NCBI GenBank assembly: GCA_007131045.1
Contig: SLRI01000402.1
Span: 1 to 6,571 of the forward strand
Source of the DNA: Rhodospirillales bacterium
Lineage (GTDB): Bacteria; Pseudomonadota; Alphaproteobacteria; Geminicoccales; Geminicoccaceae
Direction of reading: 5' to 3'
DNA: 6,571 nucleotides
Positions 6,562 through 6,571 of this stretch are shown here, in pieces. The notes under the pieces are model-generated. The model was not told where the DNA came from and did not search any database. It saw only the letters and a program-made list of their open reading frames with translations. Positions within the stretch are counted from its first letter, which is position 1, and each line of letters begins with the position of its first letter. The position numbers and the translations under genes were made by a program.

Positions 6562-6571
6562 AAAGCCGTAC

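Overview
The window is very GC-rich with strong G/C bias at third codon positions. It looks like chromosomal DNA from a high-GC proteobacterium. I lean towards an alphaproteobacterium of the Rhodospirillales type, from overall gene style, but no taxonomic marker is present, so this is inference.

Layout. (1) At the left edge, on the minus strand, is the 5' part of a Phd/YefM-type antitoxin gene (2-196). A perfect 22-bp palindrome (217-238) lies 20 nt before its start and is a strong candidate operator; the partner toxin would lie beyond the left edge. (2) 197-590 is a 394-nt non-coding stretch, relatively AT-rich at about 390-445, holding several dyads and a G/C-rich hairpin (542-564). (3) A minus-strand SDR oxidoreductase closely resembling gluconate 5-dehydrogenase (IdnO/Gno) occupies 591-1346. 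(4) After an 80-nt divergent gap, the plus strand carries ftsH (1427-3259), an AsmA-family gene (3272-5440) and a low-specificity L-threonine aldolase gene, ltaE (5503-6561, TTG start). ftsH and asmA are 12 nt apart and almost certainly one transcript. ltaE follows after 62 nt and could be read from the same transcript.

Function. The FtsH is complete in all catalytic elements, but its HEMGH zinc motif, a GYTIQRP segment, a short C-terminal tail and an AsmA-like neighbour (rather than tilS, folP or glmM) suggest a secondary FtsH paralogue and not the housekeeping copy. Pairing an inner-membrane quality-control protease with an AsmA-like envelope protein suggests a role in envelope maintenance (inference). 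The SDR and threonine aldolase are ordinary metabolic enzymes with no obvious link to it.

I found no clearly new system. The points most worth a second look are the ftsH-asmA pair, the antitoxin palindrome with a 9-bp tandem duplication over the start codon, a rare-codon island with a possible internal start in asmA, the repeated Leu/Gly motif at the AsmA C-terminus, and a degenerate 16-nt triple repeat before ltaE.
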